DNA of 64,000 bases, taken from NCBI GenBank assembly GCA_050246875.1, contig JBFWVF010000001.1:1-64000 (forward strand). The letters are read 5' to 3'. This document shows, piece after piece, positions 41,497 through 50,015 of this stretch (positions within the stretch are counted from its first letter, which is position 1; the number at the start of each line of letters is the position of its first letter). The notes under the pieces were generated by a model. It was not told where the DNA came from. It did not search any database and worked only from the letters and a program-made list of their open reading frames with translations. The translations under genes were made by a program, and so were the position numbers. The stretch is from SHWB01 sp050246875 (lineage in GTDB: Bacteria > Pseudomonadota > Alphaproteobacteria > UBA6615).

Positions 41497-42432
41497 ATGC
41501 GCGCAGTGTTCGGCTTCACGCCCTGGGAATCGAAGCGACTGATCGGCCGCGCCGTAGCGCGCATGCCGGAGGTCCGGACGGCCTTCGCCGAGGCCGAGAT
41601 CGTGCTCTCGCACGGCTCGACCAACGTCTATGTCGCCGAGGAGCTGATCGGCCGCCTGCCGGAACGCGACCGCTACGTCTCCGGCCAGGTCATCAACGGC
41701 GCCCTGTGCCAGACCGAGCCGGCCGAGAAGCCGGCCATCCTGCGGCTGGTGAAGGGCGAGATCGTGCCGCCGGTGCCGCGCATGATGGAGCTGATGGCCG
41801 GCTGGGACCGCCGCAGCGTCTTCATCAAGGGCGCCAACGCCGTCGATCCCGACTTCAACGCCGGCGTCTTCAACGCCCATCCCGGTGCCGGCACCATCGG
41901 CTTCGCCCTCGGCTACATCTGCGGCATGGGCTTTCCGCTGATCGTCCCCGTCGGCCTCGAGAAGCTGGTGCCGTCGATCAAGGCGGCGTCGCGCGAACTC
42001 GGCCACGCCAGGGTCGACTATTTCTACGGCACCAAGATCGGCTTCACGCCGCTGGTCAACGCCATCGTCGTCACCGAAATCCAGGCCTTCGACATTCTCT
42101 GGGGGCTGCGCGCCGTGCATGTGGGCGGCGGCGGCGTGTCCGGCTCGGAGGGCACGGTGGTGATCGCCGTCGAGGGCGAGGAGGCGGCGGTGCGCGCCGC
42201 CATCGCCGAGATCGAGGCCGACATCAAGGGCGAACAGCCGCTCAAGCTGCTCAAGCGCCGCTGCGCCACCTGCTACGCCCCGCCGCCGGCGTTCACCTCG
42301 AAGATCGGCGACGCGCCGCCGACGCCCGAGGAGGAAGTCGCCATCGCCCGGGCGCGCAAGCAGTGCCTGTTCTCGGGCACCGAGGAAGCCGATCTGCCGG
42401 GGTGGTTCAGCCGCCGCGAGCCGGTGGCGTGA
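41497..42432 (+). CDS. Conserved protein of unknown function (archaeal-like family)
   Basis: 311 residues. It contains LIGRAVARMPEVRTAFAEAE, a glycine/serine-rich HGSTNVYVAEELIG, then NAHPGAGTIGFALGYICGMG, LIVPVGLEKLVPSIKAASRE, and a late cysteine pair CATCYAPPPA plus a Cys near the end (KQCLFSGTEE). From memory similar uncharacterised proteins occur in methanogens and anaerobes; it is unusual in an alphaproteobacterium. The GSTN and GAGTIG segments could bind a phosphate or nucleotide. The gene stands alone between the GST and a repeat region. Function not assigned. Confidence 0.75.
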   Translation: MRAVFGFTPWESKRLIGRAVARMPEVRTAFAEAEIVLSHGSTNVYVAEELIGRLPERDRYVSGQVINGALCQTEPAEKPAILRLVKGEIVPPVPRMMELMAGWDRRSVFIKGANAVDPDFNAGVFNAHPGAGTIGFALGYICGMGFPLIVPVGLEKLVPSIKAASRELGHARVDYFYGTKIGFTPLVNAIVVTEIQAFDILWGLRAVHVGGGGVSGSEGTVVIAVEGEEAAVRAAIAEIEADIKGEQPLKLLKRRCATCYAPPPAFTSKIGDAPPTPEEEVAIARARKQCLFSGTEEADLPGWFSRREPVA

Positions 42433-42465
42433 AATGGTGAGCGCTGGGCAAGGCACAGGGCCCGG

Positions 42466-42589
42466 CCTCGTCCTTCGACAAGCTCGGGATGAGGCCTACT
42501 GGTCACGACGTGTGTGGCGGGTCATACGCTGGCGCGAACCGAGCCACCCTTCCCCACGCTCCTCATCCTGAGCCTGTCGAAGGACGAGG
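42466..42589. repeat. Inverted pair of CATCCTGAG-type repeats
   Basis: 42466-42494 and 42561-42589 are near-reverse-complements built on CCTCATCCTGAGC/TGTCGAAGGACGAGG, each itself an imperfect hairpin. This REP-like element is widespread in alphaproteobacteria. The pair sits in the gap between convergent genes ending at 42432 and 42670. Confidence 0.85.
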
Positions 42590-42628
42590 AGCGCGGATGG
42601 CCGATCGTGTCGTCCCCACCTCTCCCTG

Positions 42629-42656
42629 CCCTCTCCGCCCCCGGGGGCGGAGAGGG
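42629..42656. terminator. Perfect 28-base palindrome, bidirectional terminator-like
   Basis: Arms CCCTCTCCGCCCCC and GGGGGCGGAGAGGG meet with no spacer, 14 bases each. It directly follows the repeat pair and precedes the stop of the Gfo/Idh gene, so it could stop transcription from both sides. The motif is a common dispersed palindrome too. Confidence 0.65.
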
Positions 42657-42669
42657 TGGTGCTGCGTCC

Positions 42670-43713
42670 CTACTTCCGCTTCGCCTTCTTCGCCGGCCTG
42701 GCCTTCGCCGGCGCCTTGCCGATCCGCACGGTCTTGCCGCCGGCTGCGGCGGAACCGACGATGGCCTCGAGAATCTCGACGTTGTGGACGATCTGCTCGG
42801 GCGTGTGGCGGTAGCCGCCGCGCCCCTCGACGGCGTCGGCCCATTCCTCGAGGTTGGGCTGCACCGTGTCGACCCAGCGGAAGCTGCGCGAGTGGTGCTC
42901 CTCGTCGACCCCGCGCCAGGTGACGACGGCCGGCTGCGGGATGTCGAGGTTCTCGCTCAGGCGCAACTCGATCCACGAGCGGTCGCCGAAGGCGACGAAA
43001 CGGTGGTAGTAGGGCGTCGTCGCGATGTTGGTCATCGTGCCGGTGACGCCGCTGCGGAAGACGAACTGCACCATGACGATGTCGTCGCCGGCGAACTTCT
43101 TCGAGCGGTGCGCGGTGCGCGCCGTTACCTCCGCGACCGGCCCGGCGATGCTCTGCAGGTAGTCGGTGATGTGCACGCCATGCGCCGTCAGCGTGCCGGC
43201 CGGCGCCTGCTTCGGGTCGCGGCGCCAGCCCGTCGCGCCGGATTTGGCGAACAGGTTGTAGGAGGAATTGTATTCCAGGTGCAGCAGCGTGCCGAGGTCG
43301 CCGGAGTCCAGCATCCGCTTGATGTGGACCAGCGCCGGCTCGAAGCGCCGCTCATGGCCGATACCCAGCGTGATGCCACGCTTGCGGCAGGCCGCCGCCA
43401 TGCGGCGCGCGCCGGCGGCCGTCAGCGTGAACGGCTTCTCGCAGAAGATCTGCTTGCCGGCCTTCGCCGCCGCCAGCACCTGCTCCTCGTGCAGCAGATG
43501 CGGCGTCACGAGGATGACCGCGTCGACGCCCTTGTCCTTCAGCGCGTCCTCGTACCGGTCGGTCACCGGAAAGCCGTTGGCCTCGCCGAACGGCCGCGCC
43601 GCCGCCAGGTTCACGTCGACCCCGCGCACGATCCTGATCTTCGTGCTGCCCTTGAGCGCGCCGGTGATCTGGCGCCCCCACCACCCCAGTCCGACGATCG
43701 CGGCGTTGATCAT
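42670..43713 (-). CDS. Gfo/Idh/MocA-family oxidoreductase
   Basis: 347 residues. Rossmann motif INAAIVGLGWWGRQI at the start and IFCEKPFTLTAAGARRM (EKP, about 91-93) place it in the family; the C-terminal beta-sheet domain includes HGVHITDYLQSIAG. Oxidises or reduces sugars or related cyclic alcohols with NAD(P). The final 15 residues are Lys/Ala-rich (KAPAKARPAKKAKRK), an unusual basic tail. 85 bases separate it from the VOC gene upstream. Confidence 0.92.
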   Translation of the reverse strand: MINAAIVGLGWWGRQITGALKGSTKIRIVRGVDVNLAAARPFGEANGFPVTDRYEDALKDKGVDAVILVTPHLLHEEQVLAAAKAGKQIFCEKPFTLTAAGARRMAAACRKRGITLGIGHERRFEPALVHIKRMLDSGDLGTLLHLEYNSSYNLFAKSGATGWRRDPKQAPAGTLTAHGVHITDYLQSIAGPVAEVTARTAHRSKKFAGDDIVMVQFVFRSGVTGTMTNIATTPYYHRFVAFGDRSWIELRLSENLDIPQPAVVTWRGVDEEHHSRSFRWVDTVQPNLEEWADAVEGRGGYRHTPEQIVHNVEILEAIVGSAAAGGKTVRIGKAPAKARPAKKAKRK

Positions 43714-43798
43714 GACGACGGCTCCTCCCCTGCCCCGGCGTCCCGCCGGCGGCGGCGCGCATCCTCGCGCGGCGCATCGCGGCGCGCAATCGGCAGCC

Positions 43799-44311
43799 TC
43801 ACTCCGCGCTCGGCAGGTCGACGTTGGCGAAGGTCTGTTCGTAGCTGTGGGAGAAGATCTCGAACACGTTGCCCCAGGGGTCCTCGCAGTAGACGAGGCG
43901 GTAGTCGGTGCCGGGGATGAAGGCGAAGACCGGCGCGCGCTGCCGGCCGCCGGTCGCCACGACCTTCGCCAGCAGCCCTTCGAGGTCGGGGTCCGTGAAG
44001 CACAGGTGCCAGTAGCCGCGCTTCCAGTATTCGAGGTTGTCTTCGGGCCTCTCGACCGGCGGATCGACGAACTGGAACAGCTCCAGGCCGACGCCGTTGG
44101 CCGTCACCAGATGGGCCTGCAGGGCCTTGCGGAAGCGCGGACCGAGGATGTGCCGCGTCTCCTCCGTCGCCGCCGCCAGCGGCGCCATGACGCGCGGCCC
44201 GGCGATGAGCCGGAAGCCGAGCACCTCGCCGTACCAGTCGATGGCGGCGCGGATGTCGGGGACGGTCAGGCCGACATGGTTGAGCGCGCGAGGCGTGGCG
44301 AGCGAGGGCAT
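43799..44311 (-). CDS. VOC-family protein 1 (glyoxalase/dioxygenase fold)
   Basis: 170 residues with paired beta-alpha-beta-beta-beta modules. ALNHVGLTVPDIRAAIDWYG gives the first metal histidine, AHLVTANGVGLELFQFVDPP and YWHLCFTDPDLEGLLAKVVA the second histidine and VYCEDPWGNVFEIFSHSYEQ the C-terminal glutamate. Close paralogue of the gene at 44495. Substrate unknown; fold members include glyoxalase, epimerase and extradiol dioxygenase. A repeat pair separates the two copies. Confidence 0.88.
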   Translation of the reverse strand: MPSLATPRALNHVGLTVPDIRAAIDWYGEVLGFRLIAGPRVMAPLAAATEETRHILGPRFRKALQAHLVTANGVGLELFQFVDPPVERPEDNLEYWKRGYWHLCFTDPDLEGLLAKVVATGGRQRAPVFAFIPGTDYRLVYCEDPWGNVFEIFSHSYEQTFANVDLPSAE

Positions 44312-44351
44312 GGGTGGACTCCGCGGATCGGTGAGGGCGCGCGATACTCGC

Positions 44352-44455
44352 CGTTCGACAGGCTCAGGGTGAGGATCGCGGGGGAACGAAAGCGTTCATA
44401 CAAGCAGATGGCACATACCCGAAGGGCCTCATCCTGAGCTTGTCGAAGGACGAGG
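44352..44455. repeat. Inverted pair of CATCCTGAG-type repeats
   Basis: 44352-44374 (CGTTCGACAGGCTCAGGGTGAGG) is written here in parts: CGTTCGACAGG then CTCAGGGTGAGG; its partner 44427-44455 starts CCTCATCCTGAGC and ends AAGGACGAGG in the opposite orientation. The pair fills the gap between the two VOC genes. Confidence 0.8.
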
Positions 44456-44494
44456 CCCGGCGGTGGAAGGAGAGCCGCCGGCCGGACCGGTCGC

Positions 44495-45016
44495 TCAATC
44501 CGCCGGCGCCGCCGGCATCGGCCGGTTGGCGAAGGACTGCTCGTAGGAGTGGGTGAAGACCTCGAAGACGTTGGCCCAGGGGTCTTCCAGATAGACGTGC
44601 TTGAGGCCGCTGCCGGAGACGAATTCGTGCACCGGCATGCGCTGCCTGCCGCCGGCCGCCACGACCTTCGCCGCGAAGCCCTCGATGTCGGGGTCCGTGA
44701 AGCACAGGTGCCAGTAGCCGTGCTTCCAGAACTCCATGTTGTCGGCCGGCTTCTCCATCGGCGGGTCGACGAACTGGAACATCTCGAGGCCGACGCCGTT
44801 GGCCGTCACCAGATGGGCGTGCCACGCCTTCTTGAAGCGCGGCCCCATCGAGTACGGCGACTGCGCGACGCCGGGCGGCGCCTTCGGCACCAGCAGGTGG
44901 GGCTCCGAGATGCAGCGGAAACCGAGCACCCGCCTGTACCATGCGACGGCGGCACGGATGTCCGGCACCGTCATACCGATGTGGTTCAGCGCCAGCGGCG
45001 TCGCGATCTCCGTCAC
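44495..45016 (-). CDS. VOC-family protein 2
   Basis: 173 residues, clearly paralogous to the protein at 43799: ALNHIGMTVPDIRAAVAWYR, AHLVTANGVGLEMFQFVDPP, YWHLCFTDPDIEGFAAKVVA and VYLEDPWANVFEVFTHSYEQ. GTG start at 45016 with GGAGG-type purines upstream is where the paralogy begins. 14 bases follow from the MDR enzyme upstream, so both are probably in one transcript. Role unknown; metal ligands conserved. Confidence 0.88.
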   Translation of the reverse strand: MTEIATPLALNHIGMTVPDIRAAVAWYRRVLGFRCISEPHLLVPKAPPGVAQSPYSMGPRFKKAWHAHLVTANGVGLEMFQFVDPPMEKPADNMEFWKHGYWHLCFTDPDIEGFAAKVVAAGGRQRMPVHEFVSGSGLKHVYLEDPWANVFEVFTHSYEQSFANRPMPAAPAD

Positions 45017-45030
45017 CGCAGCCTCCCGCC

Positions 45031-46011
45031 TCAGGGTATCAGCAGCGCCGATCCCGTCAGGATGCGGGCTTCGGCCTCGGTGTGAAGCTGACGCACGCCG
45101 GCCTCGGTGAACGGATAGGACTTGCCGACCTGGATCTTGATCGTGCCCTTCCTGACGAGACCGTAGAGCGCGCGGGCGCTGGCACGGCGCAATTCCTTGG
45201 TGCCGCCGTACTGGTTGAGCGAGGCGCGCGTGATGAACGGCGAGTTGATGTCGGCGAGCTTGTTGACGTCGAGCGGGGCGATCAGGCCCGAAGCGCTGCC
45301 GAAGTTCACCATCAGGCCGAACATGCGCAGGCACTTCAGCGACTGGTCCCAGGTGTCCTTGCCGATCGGGTCATAGACGACGTCGACGCCCTTGCCCTTG
45401 GTGATCTGCATCACCCGCTTCAACACGTCCTGCTTGCTGGTGACGATGGTGTGCGCGGCGCCGTTGGCCTTGGCCGAACGCGCCTTGGCGTCGGTACTGA
45501 CCACCGCGATCACCGTCGCGCCGATGCTGCGTGCCCATTGCAGGAAGATATGACCGACGCCGCCGGCCGCCGCGTAGAGCAGCACCGTGTCGGTCTTCTT
45601 CAGGCGATGCGTGCGGCGCAGCAGGAACTCGGCCGTCATGCCCTTGAGGTAGCTCGCGGCAGCGACGCGGTCGCTGATGCCGGCCGGCAGCGGCGTCGCC
45701 GAATCCGCCGGGATGGTCACCAGCTCGGCGTAGGAGCTGGGGCGCGACAGATAGACGACGTGCTGGCCGACCTTGATGTCCTTGACGCCGCGCCCGACCG
45801 CGTCGACGACGCCGGCGCCCTCGGTGCCGAGGCCGGTCGGCAGTTGCACCGGGTAGCGGCCGAGGCGGTGATAGGTATCGATGAAATTGAAGCCGATGGC
45901 CGTGTTGCGGACGCGGATCTCGCCGGCGCCGGGGTCGGGCACGTCGACCTCGACCATGCGCATGACTTCCGGGCCGCCGTTCTTCTCGATGCGGATCGCC
46001 TTCGCCTTCAT
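45031..46011 (-). CDS. Quinone-oxidoreductase-like MDR enzyme, copy 1
   Basis: 326 residues. KAKAIRIEKNGGPEVMRMVE opens the zinc-free QOR/zeta-crystallin subfamily; FNFIDTYHRLGRYPVQLPTG and VLLYAAAGGVGHIFLQWARS (NADPH loop) are diagnostic, as is GVDVVYDPIGKDTW. Reduces quinones or enones with NADPH. First of three tandem paralogues on the minus strand (45031, 46044, 47053), spaced about 32 bases, likely one operon. Confidence 0.92.
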   Translation of the reverse strand: MKAKAIRIEKNGGPEVMRMVEVDVPDPGAGEIRVRNTAIGFNFIDTYHRLGRYPVQLPTGLGTEGAGVVDAVGRGVKDIKVGQHVVYLSRPSSYAELVTIPADSATPLPAGISDRVAAASYLKGMTAEFLLRRTHRLKKTDTVLLYAAAGGVGHIFLQWARSIGATVIAVVSTDAKARSAKANGAAHTIVTSKQDVLKRVMQITKGKGVDVVYDPIGKDTWDQSLKCLRMFGLMVNFGSASGLIAPLDVNKLADINSPFITRASLNQYGGTKELRRASARALYGLVRKGTIKIQVGKSYPFTEAGVRQLHTEAEARILTGSALLIP

Positions 46012-46043
46012 CGTCCCCTCCCCTGCGGAAATGTTGCGTGAGC

Positions 46044-47021
46044 CTACGGCACCATGACGACGGAGCCGGTATGCCGCCGTGCCTCGGCGTCGGTATGCAT
46101 CTGGGCCGCGCCCGCGGCCGAGAACGGATAGGTCTGGCTGATGCGGACCTTCAGCGTGCCGTTGCCGATCAGGCGGAACAGTTCGCGCGCCCCGGCCAGC
46201 GTGTCCTCCCGCGTCAGCAGGTAGTTGTTGACCGAGGTGCGCGTGATGAACGGCGCGCCCTTGCCGAGCAGCGGATGCAGATCGACTGGCTTCGGAATGC
46301 CCGTGGCGCTGCCGAAGCTGACCATCAGGCCATGCGGCTTGAGGCAGTCGATCGAGGTGTCCCAGGTGTCGCGGCCGACGGAGTCGTAGACGACGTCCAC
46401 GCCGCGCCCGTCGGTCAGCTTCTTCACGCGCGCGACGATGTCCTGCTTGCCCATCACGATGGTGTGCGTCGCGCCGTTGGCCTTCGCCAGCCGCGCCTTG
46501 GCGTCCGAGCCGACGATGCCGATGACGGTCGCGCCGATCTTCGCCGCCCACTGGCAGAACAGCAGGCCGACGCCGCCGGCCGCGGCGTACATCACCACCG
46601 TGTCCGACTTCCTGAGCTGATGCACCTGGCGCACCAGCCAGCGCGCGGTGAGGCCCTTGATGAGGCTCGCCGCCGCCGTTTTCTCGTCGATGCCGCGCGG
46701 CAGCGGAATGAGCTGGGCGGCCGGCACGTTGGCGAAGTCGGCATAGGCCCCGCGCCCGCGCCAGACGACGCGCTGGCCGGGCTTCACGTCCCTGACGCCC
46801 TTGCCGACCGCCTCGACCACGCCGGCGGCCTCGTTGCCCAGCACCAGCGGCACCGGCGCGCCGTACATGCCGCGCCGATGCACCGTGTCGATGAAATTGA
46901 AGCCGATCGCGCCCTGCCGGATACGAGCCTCGCCCGGCCCCGGCTCGGGCAGGTCGACCGTGACGAACTTCATCACATCCGGTGCCCCGGTCTGTTCCAC
47001 ACGAATGACATGGGCCTTCAT
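46044..47021 (-). CDS. Quinone-oxidoreductase-like MDR enzyme, copy 2
   Basis: 325 residues, paralogue of both neighbours: KAHVIRVEQTGAPDVMKFVT, FNFIDTVHRRGMYGAPVPLV, VVMYAAAGGVGLLFCQWAAK, GRGVDVVYDSVGRDTW. It lacks the catalytic zinc site of classical alcohol dehydrogenases, as expected for the subfamily. Differences around the substrate pocket (GMYGAP for GRYPVQ) suggest divergent substrates. Central gene of the tandem trio. Confidence 0.92.
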   Translation of the reverse strand: MKAHVIRVEQTGAPDVMKFVTVDLPEPGPGEARIRQGAIGFNFIDTVHRRGMYGAPVPLVLGNEAAGVVEAVGKGVRDVKPGQRVVWRGRGAYADFANVPAAQLIPLPRGIDEKTAAASLIKGLTARWLVRQVHQLRKSDTVVMYAAAGGVGLLFCQWAAKIGATVIGIVGSDAKARLAKANGATHTIVMGKQDIVARVKKLTDGRGVDVVYDSVGRDTWDTSIDCLKPHGLMVSFGSATGIPKPVDLHPLLGKGAPFITRTSVNNYLLTREDTLAGARELFRLIGNGTLKVRISQTYPFSAAGAAQMHTDAEARRHTGSVVMVP

Positions 47022-47052
47022 CTGCGACACTCCCCCGCAATCCGATGGTTCG

Positions 47053-48027
47053 TCATGGCACCAGTACGGTCGTGCCCACGAGGCGGCGGGCCTCGGCGTC
47101 CGCGTGCGCGGTCGCCGCATCGTCGAGGCTGTAGAGACGGCCGATGTTCGGCTTGATCGTGCCCTTCCGCGCGAGCGCAAAGACCTCGCGTGCCCAGGCC
47201 AGGCGGTCGTCGCGCGTGCGGCAGTAGGAGGAAAAGCGCACGCGCGTGACGAAAGGCGAGTCGTAATACTGGAGCTGCTGCAGGTCGATCGGGTCGGGCT
47301 TGCCGGAGGCGCTGCCGTAGCTGACGAGCAGGCCGTGCGGCACGAGGCAGCGCAGCGAGGTCTCCAGCGTGTCCCTGCCGACGGAATCGTAGACAACGTC
47401 AACGCCTCGCCCGCCGGTGAGCTTCATCACGCGGGCGCGGATGTCCTGCTTCGTCGTGACGATGGTATGGGCGCAGCCATTCGCGCGCGCCTTGCGCGCC
47501 TTGGCCTCGGTGCTGACGGCACCGATCACCGTGACGCCGAGCGACGCCGCCCACTGGCAGAACACCAGCCCGATGCCGCCCGCCGCCGCGTGCAGCAGCA
47601 CGGTATCGCCGGCCTTCAGGCGGCGGACCTCGCGCATCAGCGCGCGCGTCGTCAGGCCCTTGTAGAACACCGCCGCCGCCGTCACGTCGTCGACCCCGGC
47701 GGGAACGGGTACCAGCGCGTCGGCCGACACCAGCGAGGCCTCCGCATAGGTGCCTGGGCCGCCGAACCAGGCCACGCGCTGCCCCGGCTTCGCCTGCGTC
47801 ACGCCGCGCCCGACGCTCTCGACGATACCCACGCCTTCCATGCCGATGCCGGTCGGCAGGGGCAGCGTGTAGAGGCCGCTGCGGTGGTAGGTGTCGATGA
47901 AGTTGAAGCCGACCGCGGTGTGGCGGATTCGGGCCAGGCCGGGACCGGGATCGGGCACGTCGACCTCGACCCAGCGCAGCGCGGACGGGCTACCCGGCCG
48001 CTCGACACGCATGGTCCGCGCCTTCAT
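47053..48027 (-). CDS. Quinone-oxidoreductase-like MDR enzyme, copy 3
   Basis: 324 residues: KARTMRVERPGSPSALRWVE, FNFIDTYHRSGLYTLPLPTG, VLLHAAAGGIGLVFCQWAAS, GRGVDVVYDSVGRDTL. First transcribed of the trio; the two further copies lie downstream. The SDR gene upstream ends 26 bases before its start, so the presumed operon may begin with the SDR at 48803. Confidence 0.92.
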   Translation of the reverse strand: MKARTMRVERPGSPSALRWVEVDVPDPGPGLARIRHTAVGFNFIDTYHRSGLYTLPLPTGIGMEGVGIVESVGRGVTQAKPGQRVAWFGGPGTYAEASLVSADALVPVPAGVDDVTAAAVFYKGLTTRALMREVRRLKAGDTVLLHAAAGGIGLVFCQWAASLGVTVIGAVSTEAKARKARANGCAHTIVTTKQDIRARVMKLTGGRGVDVVYDSVGRDTLETSLRCLVPHGLLVSYGSASGKPDPIDLQQLQYYDSPFVTRVRFSSYCRTRDDRLAWAREVFALARKGTIKPNIGRLYSLDDAATAHADAEARRLVGTTVLVP

Positions 48028-48053
48028 GCCGCGATCTCCCCCCGTGCTTCCGC

Positions 48054-48803
48054 TCAGGCCGAGGTGCGGCCCGCGTCCACCTTCAGCAGCGTGCCGGTCA
48101 TGTGCGGCACCTCGTCCGACAACGCGAAGGCGACGATGGCGGCGATCTCCTCGGGCTGCACCACCTCGCCCATCGGGATGACCTTCAGCCCCGCCTCGAT
48201 GTAGCCGGGGTTACGCGTCGCCGCCGGGGTGTAGGTCAGGCCGGGCACGATGGTGTTGCAGCGGATCTTGTGCGGCGCGAGTTCGATCGCCAGCGCCCGC
48301 ATCATCAGATGGACGCCGCCCTTGCTCGAGACGTAGGGGATGTGCATCGGCGCCGGCCGCACCGCGGTGGACGATCCGGTGGCGATCAGCGAGCCGCCGC
48401 CGCCCTGCTTCAGCAGAACGCGAGCCGCCGCCTGCAGCGTCAGGAACACGCCGGTCATGTTGATGCCGACGACGCGGTTCCATTCCTCCAGCGTGTAGTC
48501 GACGAAGGGCGTCGCGTCGTTGAAGGCGCCGGCATTGGCGACGGCGGCGTCGAGGCGTCCGAAGGTGCGGACCGTATGGTCGATCATGGCGTCGACCTGA
48601 TCCTTGCGCGTCACGTCGCAGCGCGTCGTCGCCAGCTTGCCCGGCCCCTTGGTCTCCCTGGCAAGCTCGGCCATGCGCTCTTCCTGGATGCCGGCGACCA
48701 TCACCAGCGCGCCGTCGGCGACGCATCGCTGGGCGATGGCCTTGCCGATGCCGCTTTCGCCGCCGGTGACCACGACGACCTTGCCTTCGAGCCTGCCTGA
48801 CAT
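48054..48803 (-). CDS. Short-chain dehydrogenase/reductase 1
   Basis: 249 residues. Cofactor motif TGGESGIGKAIAQ, NAG in VANAGAFND, catalytic Ser (ATGSST) and YVSSK give a complete SDR site. Classical SDRs oxidise or reduce hydroxyl/keto groups with NAD(P). ATG at 48803 preferred over GTG at 48809. Close paralogue of the SDR at 49087; both have the unusual TGGESGIG in place of TGGxxGIG with other residues. Same direction as the QOR trio. Confidence 0.93.
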   Translation of the reverse strand: MSGRLEGKVVVVTGGESGIGKAIAQRCVADGALVMVAGIQEERMAELARETKGPGKLATTRCDVTRKDQVDAMIDHTVRTFGRLDAAVANAGAFNDATPFVDYTLEEWNRVVGINMTGVFLTLQAAARVLLKQGGGGSLIATGSSTAVRPAPMHIPYVSSKGGVHLMMRALAIELAPHKIRCNTIVPGLTYTPAATRNPGYIEAGLKVIPMGEVVQPEEIAAIVAFALSDEVPHMTGTLLKVDAGRTSA

Positions 48804-48950
48804 GTGCACGTCCCCCTGTTGCTGGCGGCATCCTGCCGCAACCGCCTGTTCCCGGCGGCCGGCGCGGACGGTAGCACAGCCGATGCATGTTGGCGCGACC
48901 GGCGCTACACCGTCGAACCGGCCATGTCAGCGCCACTATTCCCCATCGTC

Positions 48951-49036
48951 CTCGTCCTGAGCCTGTCGAAGGACGAGGGCGTCGCGCCGGTCAGGCCGCC
49001 TGCAGCATCCCCATCCTTCGACAGGCTCGGGATGAG
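48951..49036. repeat. Inverted pair of CATCCTGAG-type repeats
   Basis: 48951-48977 (CTCGTCCTGAGCC, then GAAGGACGAG) and 49012-49036 (CATCCTTCGACAGG, then CGGGATGAGG) are opposed copies of the same dispersed element seen at 42466 and 44352. They fill the 283-base gap between the two SDR genes. Confidence 0.82.
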
Positions 49037-49086
49037 GATGCTGGACCGTCGGATCCGGCAGGGAGAGTGATATGCCGCGCCGCGCC

Positions 49087-49839
49087 CTACCCGATGATGC
49101 GGCCGGCATCGACCTTCAGCAGGGTCGCCGTCATGTGCGGTGCCTCGTCGGACAGGGCGAAGGCGACCAGCGCCGCCAGTTCCTCCGGCTCGACCAGTTC
49201 GCCCATCGGGATGTCGGCGAGCTGTTGCGTGATGTAGCCCTGCTCGGTCGAAGCGGCTGGGGTGCGCGTCAGGCCCGGCACGATGATGTTGCAGCGGATC
49301 TTCTTCGGCGCCAGTTCGCGCGCCAGCGTGCGCATCAGCGCCTCGACGCCGCCCTTGCTGGCGACGTAGCAGGCGTGGTGCGTGTTGGCGCGATGCACGG
49401 TCGACGACGAGGTGGCCAGCAGCGAGCCGCCCCGCCCCTGCTTCTCCAGCACCCGCAACGCCGCCCGCAGCGTGAGGAACACGCCGGTCAGGTTGACCCC
49501 CATGATGCGGTTCCACTCGGCCAGCGTGAAATCGGCGAAGTCGGTGGTGACGTTGAAGGCGCCGGCATTGGCGACGGCGGCGTCGAGGTGCCCGAAGGCC
49601 GCGACAGTGCCGGTGATCATGTCGTTGACCTGGTCTTCCTGCGAGACGTCGCAGCGCACCGCGCGCACCTTGCCGGGCAGGCCCTCGGCGGCCTTGGCGA
49701 CGCTGGCGAGGTTGTCCTCCTGCAGGCCCGCCGCGGTCACCGAGGCGCCTTCGGCCGCGCAACGCAGGACGATCGCCCGCCCGATTCCGCTTTCTCCGCC
49801 GGTCACCGCCACCACCTTGCCGTTGAGCCAACCAGCCAT
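49087..49839 (-). CDS. Short-chain dehydrogenase/reductase 2
   Basis: 250 residues with TGGESGIGRAIVL, VANAGAFNVTT, serine in ATSSSTVHRAN and YVASK. Paralogue of the SDR at 48054, same length and C-terminus (ALSDEAPHMTATLLKVDAGR). Divergent from the rhodanese gene at 50016 with 176 bases between. Likely acts in the same pathway or is a substrate-shifted duplicate. Confidence 0.93.
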   Translation of the reverse strand: MAGWLNGKVVAVTGGESGIGRAIVLRCAAEGASVTAAGLQEDNLASVAKAAEGLPGKVRAVRCDVSQEDQVNDMITGTVAAFGHLDAAVANAGAFNVTTDFADFTLAEWNRIMGVNLTGVFLTLRAALRVLEKQGRGGSLLATSSSTVHRANTHHACYVASKGGVEALMRTLARELAPKKIRCNIIVPGLTRTPAASTEQGYITQQLADIPMGELVEPEELAALVAFALSDEAPHMTATLLKVDAGRIIG

Positions 49840-50015
49840 CGCTATTCCCCTGTCTTTTTCCTTCGCGGCGGACAGTCCGCCGGCATCCGCCCCTGTCGGG
49901 CCGCGGGAGAATAAGGGCTGTCGCCGGTGTCGTCACTTGACGATTTCGGCGCCGTCGGGACACGGGCAAGGGATGTGCTATCACCGGTCCCGACGTTTTC
50001 CGGGGAGGAGCCGCC

